Translations under genes and position numbers: made by a program
The notes under the pieces: generated by a model
Databases searched by the model: none
What the model was told of the DNA's origin: nothing
Seen by the model: the letters and a program-made list of their open reading frames with translations, nothing else
Origin: Streptomyces spirodelae
GTDB lineage: Bacteria > Actinomycetota > Actinomycetes > Streptomycetales > Streptomycetaceae
DNA length: 64,000 nucleotides
Direction of reading: 5' to 3'
NCBI RefSeq assembly: GCF_017676385.1
Contig: NZ_JAFFZN010000030.1
Location: forward strand, 1-64,000
Shown here: in pieces, positions 1 through 7,966 of the stretch
How the letters are laid out: each line of letters opens with the position of its first letter
How positions within the stretch are numbered: position 1 is the stretch's first letter

Positions 1-1246
1 CCGGCTCTTCCAGGCCGTCCACGCCGTGCGACTCTCCCGGGTCGTCCTCGCGGGTGTCGACGTACCGGAGCACTCCCCACATGGCGTGCTCGTCAGGGCC
101 CTCGGGCCCTGCAACGCAGGCGGTCAGCCCGTCGTGCAGCGCCGCACCGTCCACTCCGGAGCCGATCAGCACCAGCTCCGTCGGCCGTTCCTCGGACCGG
201 GGCCGTCGCTGGGGCGCGAACCGGAGGAAGCCGCCGACGGCGTGCACCTCGTACACGTTGTCGGGGTCGGCCGCGCCGAAGTCCACATAGCCCTTGAGCC
301 GGTAGAGCCCCTCCGGCCTGGCGTCCAGGAACTCCAGAAAGCGACGGGGGTCCAGCGGCGCTGGCGAGGTGAACTCCACGGTGTCGTAGGCGGTGTGCAG
401 GTGTGCCGCGTGGCTCCCGTCCCCGCCCCCGTCGCGGCCGCCCCCGTCGCGGCCGCCCCCGTTGCAGCCGTCCTCATCACAGCCGTCCGCGTCGTCGCCG
501 TACAGCAGCGAGTCGAACGAGAGCTGTTCGACAGGTGGCCTCTCGCGCCGTACGCGGTCGAACAGGAGCGTCGGGTCGACGCGGCCGAACGAGGCGGGGA
601 CGACGGGCGTGGCAGGACTGAGCCGCCGCAGTTCCGCGCCGAGGGCTTCCCGGCGCTCGTCGGCCACCCGATCGGCCTTGTTGAGTACGAGCAGATCGGC
701 TGCGCGCACATGGCGCTCCAGCTCGGGGTGGCGTGCGCGGACGGCCTCGAACTCCGCCGCGTCCACGACCTCCACCAGTCCGCCGTAGACGACGTGCGGG
801 CTCGAACTGGCCAGCACCATCCGGATCAGCGTCTCCGGCTCGGCCACTCCGCTGGCCTCGATCACGATGACGTCCATACCGGCTGCGGGGCGCGCGAGCG
901 TGTCGAGGACCTCGTCCATGTCGCTGGTGTCCACCGCGCAGCACAGACAGCCGTCCCCGAGGGAGACCATGGAGTCGACCTGGCCGGAAACCGCCATGGC
1001 GTCGATCTCGATGCTGCCGAAGTCGTTGACGATGGCCCCGATACGGGTGCCTCTCGCCCGGCGCAGCAGATGGTTGAGGAGGGTGGTCTTTCCCGAGCCG
1101 AGGAAACCAGCCAGTACGACGACCGGGATACGGCCGCCCACCGCGCCCCGCTGGGTACCGGCATCCGTTGCGCGCAACGCTCCGCCCCTCCTGTCCGACT
1201 CCGCTCTGCGGCTGTGCGGTTCCATGCTGCGGTGGCCTCCGGTCAT
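1..1246 (-). CDS. CobW/G3E-family GTPase (metallochaperone-like), 3' end outside window
   Basis: P-loop GTPase of the CobW/COG0523 group, which deliver metals such as zinc or cobalt to target proteins. Visible motifs: P-loop GFLGSGKT at residues 47-54, the metal-binding CxCC motif (C100, C102, C103), the family's ESG-type switch as IEASG (129-133) and NKAD (189-192) for guanine recognition. A Gly/Asp-rich insert at about 251-283 also contains Cys and His (C256, C261, H279, H282) and could bind metal; that is inference. ATG 1246 was chosen because GGGGAGG lies just upstream; ATG 1225 is an in-frame alternative. At least 415 codons are present and reading continues past base 1. The substrate metal cannot be told from sequence, and no Zur box was seen upstream. 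Confidence 0.85.
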   Translation of the reverse strand, partial: MTGGHRSMEPHSRRAESDRRGGALRATDAGTQRGAVGGRIPVVVLAGFLGSGKTTLLNHLLRRARGTRIGAIVNDFGSIEIDAMAVSGQVDSMVSLGDGCLCCAVDTSDMDEVLDTLARPAAGMDVIVIEASGVAEPETLIRMVLASSSPHVVYGGLVEVVDAAEFEAVRARHPELERHVRAADLLVLNKADRVADERREALGAELRRLSPATPVVPASFGRVDPTLLFDRVRRERPPVEQLSFDSLLYGDDADGCDEDGCNGGGRDGGGRDGGGDGSHAAHLHTAYDTVEFTSPAPLDPRRFLEFLDARPEGLYRLKGYVDFGAADPDNVYEVHAVGGFLRFAPQRRPRSEERPTELVLIGSGVDGAALHDGLTACVAGPEGPDEHAMWGVLRYVDTREDDPGESHGVDGLEEP

Positions 1247-1396
1247 GCCCTCCCCGGAACCTGCCGGCCCCCCGCGGAACGGCTGCCGATCGTACCGAAC
1301 GGATCTCTCCGGTTCTCCGTTCAGGGCGCCCCGCCCCCTGCGGATGCAGGCGTCGGCCGAGGGCGCGCTGCGGCCTGCCCGGCGCTCCACGGGGAC

Positions 1397-1415
1397 GCAG
1401 GTTAGGCTCGCCTGT
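1397..1415 (+). promoter_or_regulatory. Iron box (DmdR/IdeR-type operator)
   Basis: The 19 bases match the actinobacterial iron-box consensus TTAGGTTAGGCTCACCTAA at 14 positions, including the core AGGTTAGGCTC. The box contains a TAGGCT hexamer that could serve as the -10, and the next gene starts at the following base, so iron-loaded repressor would block the promoter directly. Confidence 0.65.
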
Positions 1416-2381
1416 GTGAGCATGTGCGCGACGGCCTCCCAGGCCCTGGCCGAGCCCCTCGCGGGGACGGCCGCGACAGCCCGTATCTGGCTGCTGATCG
1501 AGCAGCCGGGCCCCTGGGGCAAGAAGGCGCTGACCCAGAGCCATTTCGACCCGGAGCTCGGGCAGGCCCTCGACGCGGCGGCGAGCGCGCACGGCGGCCG
1601 GGTGGCGCTGATCCGGCGGCCCGGACGGCACGCCGACAACTCCCCCACCGCGCGGCACCGCGTCTACCTCGCCCGCACGGTCCCCGGCGACTCCTGGGTG
1701 TGGACGACGGAACTGCCCGCCGGCGGTCTGAGCGCGCTGCGCGGGCTGGATTTCGGGGCGCTGGAGGCCCCCTCGGGCACGGGAGGTCCCCCGGTGCCCG
1801 GGCCAGGCTGGGAGCCGTACACGGGCGACCCGCTCGCCCTGGTGTGCACCAACGGAAAGCGGGACCGCTGCTGCGCGCTCCTCGGGAGACCGCTGGCGGC
1901 CGAGCTCGAAGCGTCCGGTGGCACGAACGTCTGGGAGATCACCCATATCGGCGGCCACCGCTTCGCGCCCACCCTCCTCGTGCTGCCCTACGGGTACGCG
2001 TATGGGCGGCTCGGCGCCCCCGCGGTCAAGAGCGTGCTGGATGCCGTCCGGGACGGCCACGTGCTGACCGACGGCTGCCGTGGCCGCTCGGCCTGGGACC
2101 GTCCTGGCCAGGCCGCCGATCTCGCGGTACGGGAACACACGGGCGAGACGGGCGCGCACGCGCTGGCCGTCACCCAAACGCGCGAGGAGCCGGAAGCGGG
2201 GCGCCGACTGGTGACCGTCACGCATCAGGACGGCCGCAGGTGGCGGGTCACCCTCGTCGAGACCGCCGAAGGGCCTGCCGTGCCCGCGAGCTGCGGTGCC
2301 GCCCCGACCAGCCAGGTACGGATGGCTGCCGTACGGATCGAGGAGCTGCCGCCAGGGTTCAGACCGCACGCGCGCCCGTGA
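1416..2381 (+). CDS. Sucrase/ferredoxin-like (Apd1-type) [2Fe-2S] protein
   Basis: 321-residue protein of the sucrase/ferredoxin-like, thioredoxin-fold ferredoxin family. In the fungal relative Apd1 the cluster is held by two Cys and two His in an HxGGH setting. Matching motifs here are CTNGKRDRCC (residues 144-153) and HIGGHRFAPT (177-186), so a bis-histidinyl [2Fe-2S] cluster is likely. There is no signal peptide; it should be a cytosolic electron carrier. GTG 1416 (or ATG 1422) was chosen: no ribosome site is seen, but a -10-like TAGGCT lies 7 bases upstream, suggesting a leaderless message. The iron box against the start argues for expression under iron starvation, for example in ferric-siderophore reduction; that role is inferred. 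Confidence 0.82.
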   Translation: MSMCATASQALAEPLAGTAATARIWLLIEQPGPWGKKALTQSHFDPELGQALDAAASAHGGRVALIRRPGRHADNSPTARHRVYLARTVPGDSWVWTTELPAGGLSALRGLDFGALEAPSGTGGPPVPGPGWEPYTGDPLALVCTNGKRDRCCALLGRPLAAELEASGGTNVWEITHIGGHRFAPTLLVLPYGYAYGRLGAPAVKSVLDAVRDGHVLTDGCRGRSAWDRPGQAADLAVREHTGETGAHALAVTQTREEPEAGRRLVTVTHQDGRRWRVTLVETAEGPAVPASCGAAPTSQVRMAAVRIEELPPGFRPHARP

Positions 2382-4038
2382 GGGAGCGCACCTCCGTCTC
2401 GGCGTACCGCACCGCCTCGGCGCTCCCGCGGGAGAGCAGGGTGCCCAGCCAGCCCGCGAGGAAGCCCAGCGGAATGGAGACGAGCCCGGGGTTCTCCAGC
2501 GGGAAGCAGACGAAGTTCCGGCCCGGAAACAGTGCCTGTGGACTGCCCGAGACGACCGGCGAGAGTGCCACCAGCGTGACGGCGGACAGCAGACCGCCGT
2601 AGACCGACCAGACGGCTCCACGCGTGGTGAAACGGCGCCAGAAGAGCGCGTACAGCAGCACAGGCAGGTTGGCCGAGGCGGCCACGGAGAAAGCCAGCCC
2701 CACCAGGAACACCACGTTCAGCTCCCGCGCCAGGAGACTCACCCCGACGGCGAGCGCCCCGACCCCGACGGCGGCCACCCGCGCGACGGCGACCTCGCCG
2801 CGACGCCCGCTCCTGGCTTCGGCCCCCTGGGATTCGGCGGTTGGGAATTCACTCCTTCTCGCCGGTACTCGCCTGGCTGCGGCCCTCCCCCGGCCGCGCC
2901 GGGCCAGTGACGCGGACAGGTCGTGCGCAACGGACGCCGAGGCGGCGAGGGTGACCCCCGCAACCACCGCCAGAGTGGCGGCGAAGGCGACCGCCGCCAC
3001 CACGGCGACCAGGGCGGCTCCCCCGGCGGAATCCGCCCCGCCGCCCAACGCGGCCGACAGCAGCGGGACAGCGGTGCTCCCCGCAGGGCCTGAGCCGTGC
3101 AGTGTGTCGGTGTCCACGAGGGCCGCCGCACCGGTGCCGAGAATGAGACTCATCAGACAGAAGCTCCCCACCAGCCCGATGGTCCACATCACCGAGCGGC
3201 GTGCGGCGCCCGCGGTCGGCACGGTGGAGAATCGCGCCAGGATGTGCGGCAGCCCGGCCGTACCGAGCACCAGCGCCAGGCCGAGGCTGAGGAAGTCGAG
3301 CCGGGAGGCCCAGCCCGCGTTCCCATGGAGCAGCCCGGGCACCAGGAAGTCCTCGCCGTGACCGCTGTGTTCGGCGGCACTGGTCAGCAGCGCGGTCAGG
3401 TCACCGCCGAAGCGCAGCAGCACCAGCACGCTCAGAACCAGCCCACCGCCGAGCAGCAGCACCGCCTTGACGATCTGGATCCAGGTGACTGCCCGCATGC
3501 CACCGAAGACGACAGAGAAGAGCATCAGGGCGCCCATCACCAGCACCGTCCACGTGCGGGCCGCTCCCCCGTGGCTGCCCAGCAAGAGCGCCACCAGACT
3601 GCCGGCACCGACCAGTTGCGCCACCAGATACAGCACCGAGACGGTTACCGACGAACACCCCAGCGCGATCCGCACAGGCCGCTCGCGCACCCGTGCGGCC
3701 ACGACATCGGCGAGCGTGAAGCGCCCGCAGTTGCGCACCTGTTCCACGACGAGCAGCACGAGCACCCATGCCACCAGGAAGCCCACGGTCCAGAGCATCC
3801 CGTCGTAGCCGTAGAGCGCGACCAGTCCGGCCATGCCGAGAAAGGCGGGGGCGGAGATGTGGCCCCCGACAATGGCGAAACCGTTCTCCAGTGGGGTGAA
3901 AAACCTGCCGCCTGCGTAGAACTCCTCCGGGGAGCCGCGCCGGTGCCGCCTGCGAGCCGCCACATTGGTAACAGCCAGCGTGACGACCACCACGGCGCCG
4001 AAAAGCAGCAGTGTCAGCGTCTGGTGCCCGCCGCTCAC
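2359..4038 (-). CDS. Sodium:solute symporter (cation/acetate symporter-like)
   Basis: 559-residue multi-spanning membrane protein of the sodium:solute symporter family, closest in appearance to ActP-type acetate/monocarboxylate permeases. About 13 hydrophobic segments can be followed, starting with TLLLFGAVVVVTLAV, followed by EEFYAGGR and the family-typical region around NGFAIVGGHISAPAFLGMAG. A charged low-complexity loop (ARRGRGRAAARR and following) sits in the second half. GTG 4038 overlaps the upstream DUF485 stop (GTGA), the usual arrangement of yjcH-actP pairs, so the two are translationally coupled. A longer frame starting at 4185 only adds Arg/Ile repeats that belong to the overlapping gene. 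Its 3' end overlaps the convergent Suc/Fer gene by 23 bp. The actual substrate is not determined. Confidence 0.87.
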   Translation of the reverse strand: MSGGHQTLTLLLFGAVVVVTLAVTNVAARRRHRRGSPEEFYAGGRFFTPLENGFAIVGGHISAPAFLGMAGLVALYGYDGMLWTVGFLVAWVLVLLVVEQVRNCGRFTLADVVAARVRERPVRIALGCSSVTVSVLYLVAQLVGAGSLVALLLGSHGGAARTWTVLVMGALMLFSVVFGGMRAVTWIQIVKAVLLLGGGLVLSVLVLLRFGGDLTALLTSAAEHSGHGEDFLVPGLLHGNAGWASRLDFLSLGLALVLGTAGLPHILARFSTVPTAGAARRSVMWTIGLVGSFCLMSLILGTGAAALVDTDTLHGSGPAGSTAVPLLSAALGGGADSAGGAALVAVVAAVAFAATLAVVAGVTLAASASVAHDLSASLARRGRGRAAARRVPARRSEFPTAESQGAEARSGRRGEVAVARVAAVGVGALAVGVSLLARELNVVFLVGLAFSVAASANLPVLLYALFWRRFTTRGAVWSVYGGLLSAVTLVALSPVVSGSPQALFPGRNFVCFPLENPGLVSIPLGFLAGWLGTLLSRGSAEAVRYAETEVRSLTGARAV

Positions 4039-4625
4039 CGCGGGCCGCCCTTGTCGGATGCGACGGATGCGGCGGATGCGACGGATGCGGCGGACGGAGC
4101 CGCCCGGGTCATCTCCTGGGTCTCCCAGCGCAGTTCCAGCGCGAGCCGGTCCCTGCGCAGCCGCGCGTGGCGGGCGTACAGCCAAGCCAGCAGGAAGACG
4201 GCGGCGAACTGTGCGAGCCCGGCCGCCATACCCGCGTTCAGCACACCGGCCACGGGTCTGGCCATCAGCCCGGGTGCGGCGACAGTGAGCAGGAGGAAGC
4301 CGAGGTGCATCAGCAGGAACGCCGCGCCGGCAGGCAGCGCGAAGCGCCGGTGACGGCGGCGTAGCTGTTGGAAGGCCGCGCTGCGCTGGACAGCTGGATA
4401 GACGCCGAGCCCGCCGGAGGCCGGACCCGGCTCACCGGACGGCAGCCCACGCTCGCCAGGTGGCAATCCGTGCCCGGCCGGCGGCAGCCCATACTCGGTC
4501 GACGGAAGTCCATGCTCGCCGCGCGGCATCGGCGCTCGTTGCCGGGGGAGTGCGGCCGGAGGGGTGCCGACGGGTTCGGGACCGCCCGTGGCCAGGGCGT
4601 CGTGCCAGGGGTCGTCGATGCGCAT
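4035..4625 (-). CDS. DUF485 membrane protein, symporter partner
   Basis: Small membrane protein with the DUF485 pattern: two hydrophobic helices (ALPAGAAFLLMHLGFLLLTV and the segment ending AAVFLLAWLY) around a conserved P-containing loop, then a basic ARHARLRRDRL segment. DUF485 proteins accompany ActP-type symporters and are thought to help assembly. The N-terminal 85 residues are a Gly/Pro/Glu-rich stretch with degenerate GLPxxE repeats not typical of the family. ATG 4625 is proposed; GTG 4655 is an in-frame alternative with no better ribosome site. The C-terminus ends in an Ala/Ser repeat encoded by tandem cggatg units near 4058-4097. Confidence 0.75.
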   Translation of the reverse strand: MRIDDPWHDALATGGPEPVGTPPAALPRQRAPMPRGEHGLPSTEYGLPPAGHGLPPGERGLPSGEPGPASGGLGVYPAVQRSAAFQQLRRRHRRFALPAGAAFLLMHLGFLLLTVAAPGLMARPVAGVLNAGMAAGLAQFAAVFLLAWLYARHARLRRDRLALELRWETQEMTRAAPSAASVASAASVASDKGGPR

Positions 4626-4673
4626 GCCCCAGAATGAGCGCAGGCCACAGATCACTTTCAGGGCAATCCCGTC

Positions 4674-4713
4674 CCTTCACACCTTCAGGTGACAACTGCT
4701 CCAGGTGTGAAGG
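4674..4713 (-). terminator. Hairpin after parE
   Basis: Perfect 11-bp inverted repeat (CCTTCACACCT / AGGTGTGAAGG) with an 18-base loop, between the parE stop and the DUF485 start, both on the minus strand. A third AGGTG half-site inside the loop (CACCTTCAGGTG) means it could instead be, or also be, an operator for the DUF485-symporter operon. Confidence 0.55.
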
Positions 4714-4756
4714 ACGGGACTGCGTTGGGGAGGGGCGGCGGGGCGCGTCCCGTCGC

Positions 4757-6880
4757 TCAGACGTCGATGCGCGAGCGGTCCAGCGTGGCGGCGGAAGAGC
4801 TGATGAACTCCCGGCGCGGCGCAACCTCGCTGCCCATCAGCAGATCGAACGCCTGCTCGGCCGCTTCCAGATCACTGATGTTGATCCGCCGCAGGGTGCG
4901 GTGGCGCGGGTCCATGGTCGTCTCGGCCAATTGGTCCGCGTCCATCTCGCCCAGGCCCTTGTAGCGCTGGATCGAGTCCTTGTAGCGGATGTTCTTGCTC
5001 TCCAGCTCCAGCAGCGTCTGACGCAGTTCGTTGTCCGAGTAGGTGTACAGGTACTTGTCCTGGCCCTTCTTGGGGTTGATCAGCTCGATCCGGTGCAGCG
5101 GCGGCACCGCGGAGAAGACCCTGCCCTCCTCCACCATCGGCCGCATATAGCGCTGGAAGAGGGTGAGCAGCAGGCAGCGGATGTGCGCGCCGTCCACATC
5201 CGCGTCGGCGAGGAAGATGACCTTGCCGTAACGCGCCTGGTCGATGTCGAAGGTCCGCCCGGACCCGGCTCCTATGACCTGGATGATCGCGCCGCACTCG
5301 GCGTTCTTCAGCATGTCCGAGACGGACGACTTCTGAACGTTGAGAATCTTGCCGCGGATCGGCAGCAGCGCCTGGAACTCGGAGTTCCGCGCCACCTTGG
5401 CGGTGCCGAGCGCGGAGTCGCCCTCGACGATGAACAGTTCGGTGCGGTCGATGTCGTCGGAGCGGCAGTCGGCCAGCTTGGCCGGCAGGGCCGAGGACTC
5501 CAGCGCGGTCTTCCTGCGCTGCGCCTCCTTGTGCTGCCGCGCGGCGATACGCGTACGGGCAGCGGCGGCGACCTTCTCCAGCACGGCGCGGGCCTGTGCC
5601 TTGGCGTCGCGCTTGGAGGAGGTCAGGAACGACTTCAGCTCCTTGGCCACGACCTGCGCGACGATCCGGGAAGCCGCCGAGGTGCCCAGCACTTCCTTGG
5701 TCTGGCCCTCGAACTGCGGCTCGGCCAGCCGGACCGTCACCACGGCGGTCAGCCCCTCGAGGGCGTCGTCCTTGATCACGTCGTCGTCGGCGACCTTCAG
5801 CAGCCGGTGGGTGCGCAGTGCTTCGTTGACCGTCTTGGTGACCGAGCGTTCGAAGCCGGAGACATGGGTGCCGCCCTTGGGGGTGGCGATGATGTTGACG
5901 AACGACCTGAGCGTCGTGTCGTATCCCGTACCCCAGCGCAGCGCGATGTCCACGCCCAGCTCGCGCTGGACCTCGGTGGGGATCATGTGGCCGCGGTCGT
6001 CCAGGACCGGCACGGTCTCCTTGAAGGTGCCCTGACCCTGCAGCCGCAGCACGTCGCAGACGGCCTTGTCGGGGGCGAGGTACTCGCAGAACTCGCTGAT
6101 GCCGCCGTCGTAGTGGAACGTCTCCTCGACGACGCCCTCTTCCTCCAGCCCGCGCTCATCCCGTACGACGATCGTCAGGCCGGGCACCAGGAACGCGGTC
6201 TGGCGGGCGCGCGCGTGCAGCGTCTCCAGGGAGAGCTTGGCGTCCTTGAGGAAGATCTGCCGGTCCGCCCAGTAGCGCACCCTGGTGCCTGTGCGGTTCT
6301 TCGGGATCTTCTTCCCCTTCAGCAGCCCGCTGGAGGGGTCGAACGGCGCGTCGGGCCCGGACTCGGTGAAGATACCGGGCACACCGCGGCGGAAGCTGAT
6401 GCTGTGGGTCCTGCTGTGGAGGTCGACCTCGACGTCCAGCCGGGAGGAGAGCGCGTTGACGACCGAGGCGCCGACGCCGTGCAGACCGCCGGAGGCCGCG
6501 TAGGCGCCGCCGCCGAACTTGCCGCCGGCGTGCAGTTTCGTCATCACGACCTCGACGCCGGAGAGCCCCGTCTTGGGCTCCACGTCGACCGGGATGCCAC
6601 GGCCGTTGTCGCTGACCTCGACCGAGCCGTCCTCGTGCAGGGTGACCTCGATCCGGTCGCAGTACCCACCCAGGGCTTCGTCAACCGAGTTGTCGATAAT
6701 CTCCCAGAGGCAGTGCATCAGGCCACGGCTGTCGGTGGAGCCGATGTACATACCCGGCCGCTTGCGCACGGCCTCCAGCCCCTCCAGGACGAGCAGATGC
6801 CGCGCGGTGTAATTGGAACCGCCCTCGCGGTCTGCCCCGGTCAGCAGTGCGGTGGACGGCACGGACATGTCGGCGGTCAC
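4757..6880 (-). CDS. parE: DNA topoisomerase IV subunit B
   Basis: 707-residue type IIA topoisomerase ATPase subunit, which with ParC decatenates and relaxes DNA. GHKL ATPase motifs are clear: EIIDNSVDEA (60-69), DNGRGIP (91-97) and GGLHGVGASVVNALS (131-145). The TOPRIM domain has EGDSA (486-490) and DADVDG (559-564), followed by the signature YKGLGEMD. ParE rather than GyrB is called because streptomycete gyrB lies near oriC with recF/gyrA, whereas the parE-like gene lies next to hrdB as here. GTG 6880 has GAGGAG 8 bases upstream. No parC is seen in the window. Confidence 0.9.
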   Translation of the reverse strand: MTADMSVPSTALLTGADREGGSNYTARHLLVLEGLEAVRKRPGMYIGSTDSRGLMHCLWEIIDNSVDEALGGYCDRIEVTLHEDGSVEVSDNGRGIPVDVEPKTGLSGVEVVMTKLHAGGKFGGGAYAASGGLHGVGASVVNALSSRLDVEVDLHSRTHSISFRRGVPGIFTESGPDAPFDPSSGLLKGKKIPKNRTGTRVRYWADRQIFLKDAKLSLETLHARARQTAFLVPGLTIVVRDERGLEEEGVVEETFHYDGGISEFCEYLAPDKAVCDVLRLQGQGTFKETVPVLDDRGHMIPTEVQRELGVDIALRWGTGYDTTLRSFVNIIATPKGGTHVSGFERSVTKTVNEALRTHRLLKVADDDVIKDDALEGLTAVVTVRLAEPQFEGQTKEVLGTSAASRIVAQVVAKELKSFLTSSKRDAKAQARAVLEKVAAAARTRIAARQHKEAQRRKTALESSALPAKLADCRSDDIDRTELFIVEGDSALGTAKVARNSEFQALLPIRGKILNVQKSSVSDMLKNAECGAIIQVIGAGSGRTFDIDQARYGKVIFLADADVDGAHIRCLLLTLFQRYMRPMVEEGRVFSAVPPLHRIELINPKKGQDKYLYTYSDNELRQTLLELESKNIRYKDSIQRYKGLGEMDADQLAETTMDPRHRTLRRINISDLEAAEQAFDLLMGSEVAPRREFISSSAATLDRSRIDV

Positions 6881-7431
6881 GCGGTTCGCTCCTCGCTGAA
6901 TTCTGCTTGAGACGGCTGGGTTGCCGCGTCAGAGGGTACCGAGGCCCAAGACGGCACGTGGCGTGCGACCCAGGAGACGGAAGTGTGCGACCCGGGAGAC
7001 GGATCAGGAGAACTGCCATGCTAGCTCACGTTCGATATTCTGTTCGATAAGGCGATGGATGCCGACCCCGTGCCGCAAACATCACGTTCCCATCCAGGCA
7101 TGAACCATTTAGGCTCCGGGCACGTCCTCCACAACGAAGGGTTGGACACCCCGGAGTCGGAAGACAACACAACGGCACGAAGCAGACCTGCCAGCGCCAC
7201 TGGCAGAGCCGGCCACCACACACCGTCACAGACCCAAGACAGACCGAACACATCGACGGACACCGACGGAAAGCTCCCAACCCCTGCAATACGGCCCATT
7301 CGCCGCCACCCGGCAACTATCCGGCCTCCCGGCCAAAAAAGTCCGGGAATGAAGGCCAGTGCGGGAACGTTTTCGGCCTGGTTGGATGTTGACCCTGGTA
7401 CGACAGCTCGTCGAGCTAGAGAAGAGGCGAC
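6881..7431. other. Intergenic region between divergent parE and DUF7455 gene, with short tandem repeat
   Basis: 551 bases without a credible gene; short frames on both strands lack ribosome sites and family resemblance. It should hold promoters for both flanking genes. A 19-base unit (GTGCGACCC-A/G-GGAGACGGA) occurs twice, at 6963-6981 and 6985-7003, 18 of 19 identical with a 22-base period, on the parE side. GTTCGATA is also repeated at about 7030-7048. A TTGACC at about 7390 may belong to the downstream gene's promoter, but no well-spaced -10 is obvious. Confidence 0.5.
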
Positions 7432-7662
7432 GTGACTACAGTTCTGACCCCCGCGACTCCGCTGACGGCAGCCGACCGCTGTGACCGGTGCAACGCACAG
7501 GCGTACCTGCGCGTTGTCCTCGTAAGCGGCGGAGAGCTGCTGTTCTGCGGCCACCACGGCCGCAAGTTCGAGCCGGAACTCAAGAAGATCGCCGCGGAGA
7601 TACAGGACGAGACGGAGAAGCTCACCGCGACTCCCGCCACCGCAGGCGATGACGAACGATGA
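7432..7662 (+). CDS. DUF7455 small zinc-ribbon-like protein
   Basis: 76-residue protein with CDRC near the N-terminus and a CGHHG motif after GGELLF, spaced like a small treble-clef/zinc-ribbon. It matches the short conserved protein found beside hrdB in streptomycetes (DUF7455). GTG 7432 has GAGAAGAGG upstream. The C-terminal half (FEPELKKIAAEIQDETEKL) should form a charged helix. The function is unknown; zinc binding is inferred from the C/C/C/H pattern. A strong terminator follows at 7725-7762. Confidence 0.75.
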   Translation: MTTVLTPATPLTAADRCDRCNAQAYLRVVLVSGGELLFCGHHGRKFEPELKKIAAEIQDETEKLTATPATAGDDER

Positions 7663-7966
7663 CCTGCTGAACCGACGCCTTCGCGTCCACGTCCGACGAG
7701 CTATCCCGGCACAGGCCGGAAACCGGCGGACGGTCCTCCCCATCCCGGGAGAACCGTCCGCCCTCGTCATTTCCGGCCCCTCTTGCCGACCGCCGCTCGC
7801 CGACCGCCCTGCCCGACCCCTCTCTCCGGTCCGGGCGCGCTCCGCAGGGGCCCCGCGTGCCTACGCGGGCCCTGGGTGCCCTCCGGCCGCTGCCGCCGCC
7901 CCGTTGCTCGCTGCGCCCCTGCCCAGGCTCCCCCAGACAGTCCCGACAGGCGCCTCAGGGGGCCAC
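7663..7966. other. Intergenic region between convergent genes
   Basis: About 300 bases between the DUF7455 stop and the protease stop. The only structure recognised is the terminator at 7725-7762; the remainder is C-rich sequence without a plausible start, ribosome site or family match. Confidence 0.5.
7725..7762 (+). terminator. Strong hairpin terminator after the DUF7455 gene
   Basis: GGCGGACGGT (7725-7734) pairs perfectly with ACCGTCCGCC (7753-7762). The stem continues inward as CTCCC/GGGAG after one mismatch, leaving a six-base loop. It lies between convergent genes and may act in both directions. Confidence 0.8.

Noticed and set aside
477..2621. Long minus-strand open frame of 714 codons
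   Set aside because: It overlaps the CobW and Suc/Fer genes in other frames, its product is Arg/Pro-rich without domain motifs, and the overlapped genes have clear family signatures.
3097..4353. Plus-strand frame of 418 codons antisense to the symporter
   Set aside because: Its composition is Gln/His/Arg-rich with no membrane or domain pattern; it is a stop-poor mirror of the real gene.
4460..6910. Plus-strand frame of 816 codons antisense to parE
   Set aside because: The opposite strand encodes unmistakable ParE; the antisense product has no ribosome site or family resemblance.
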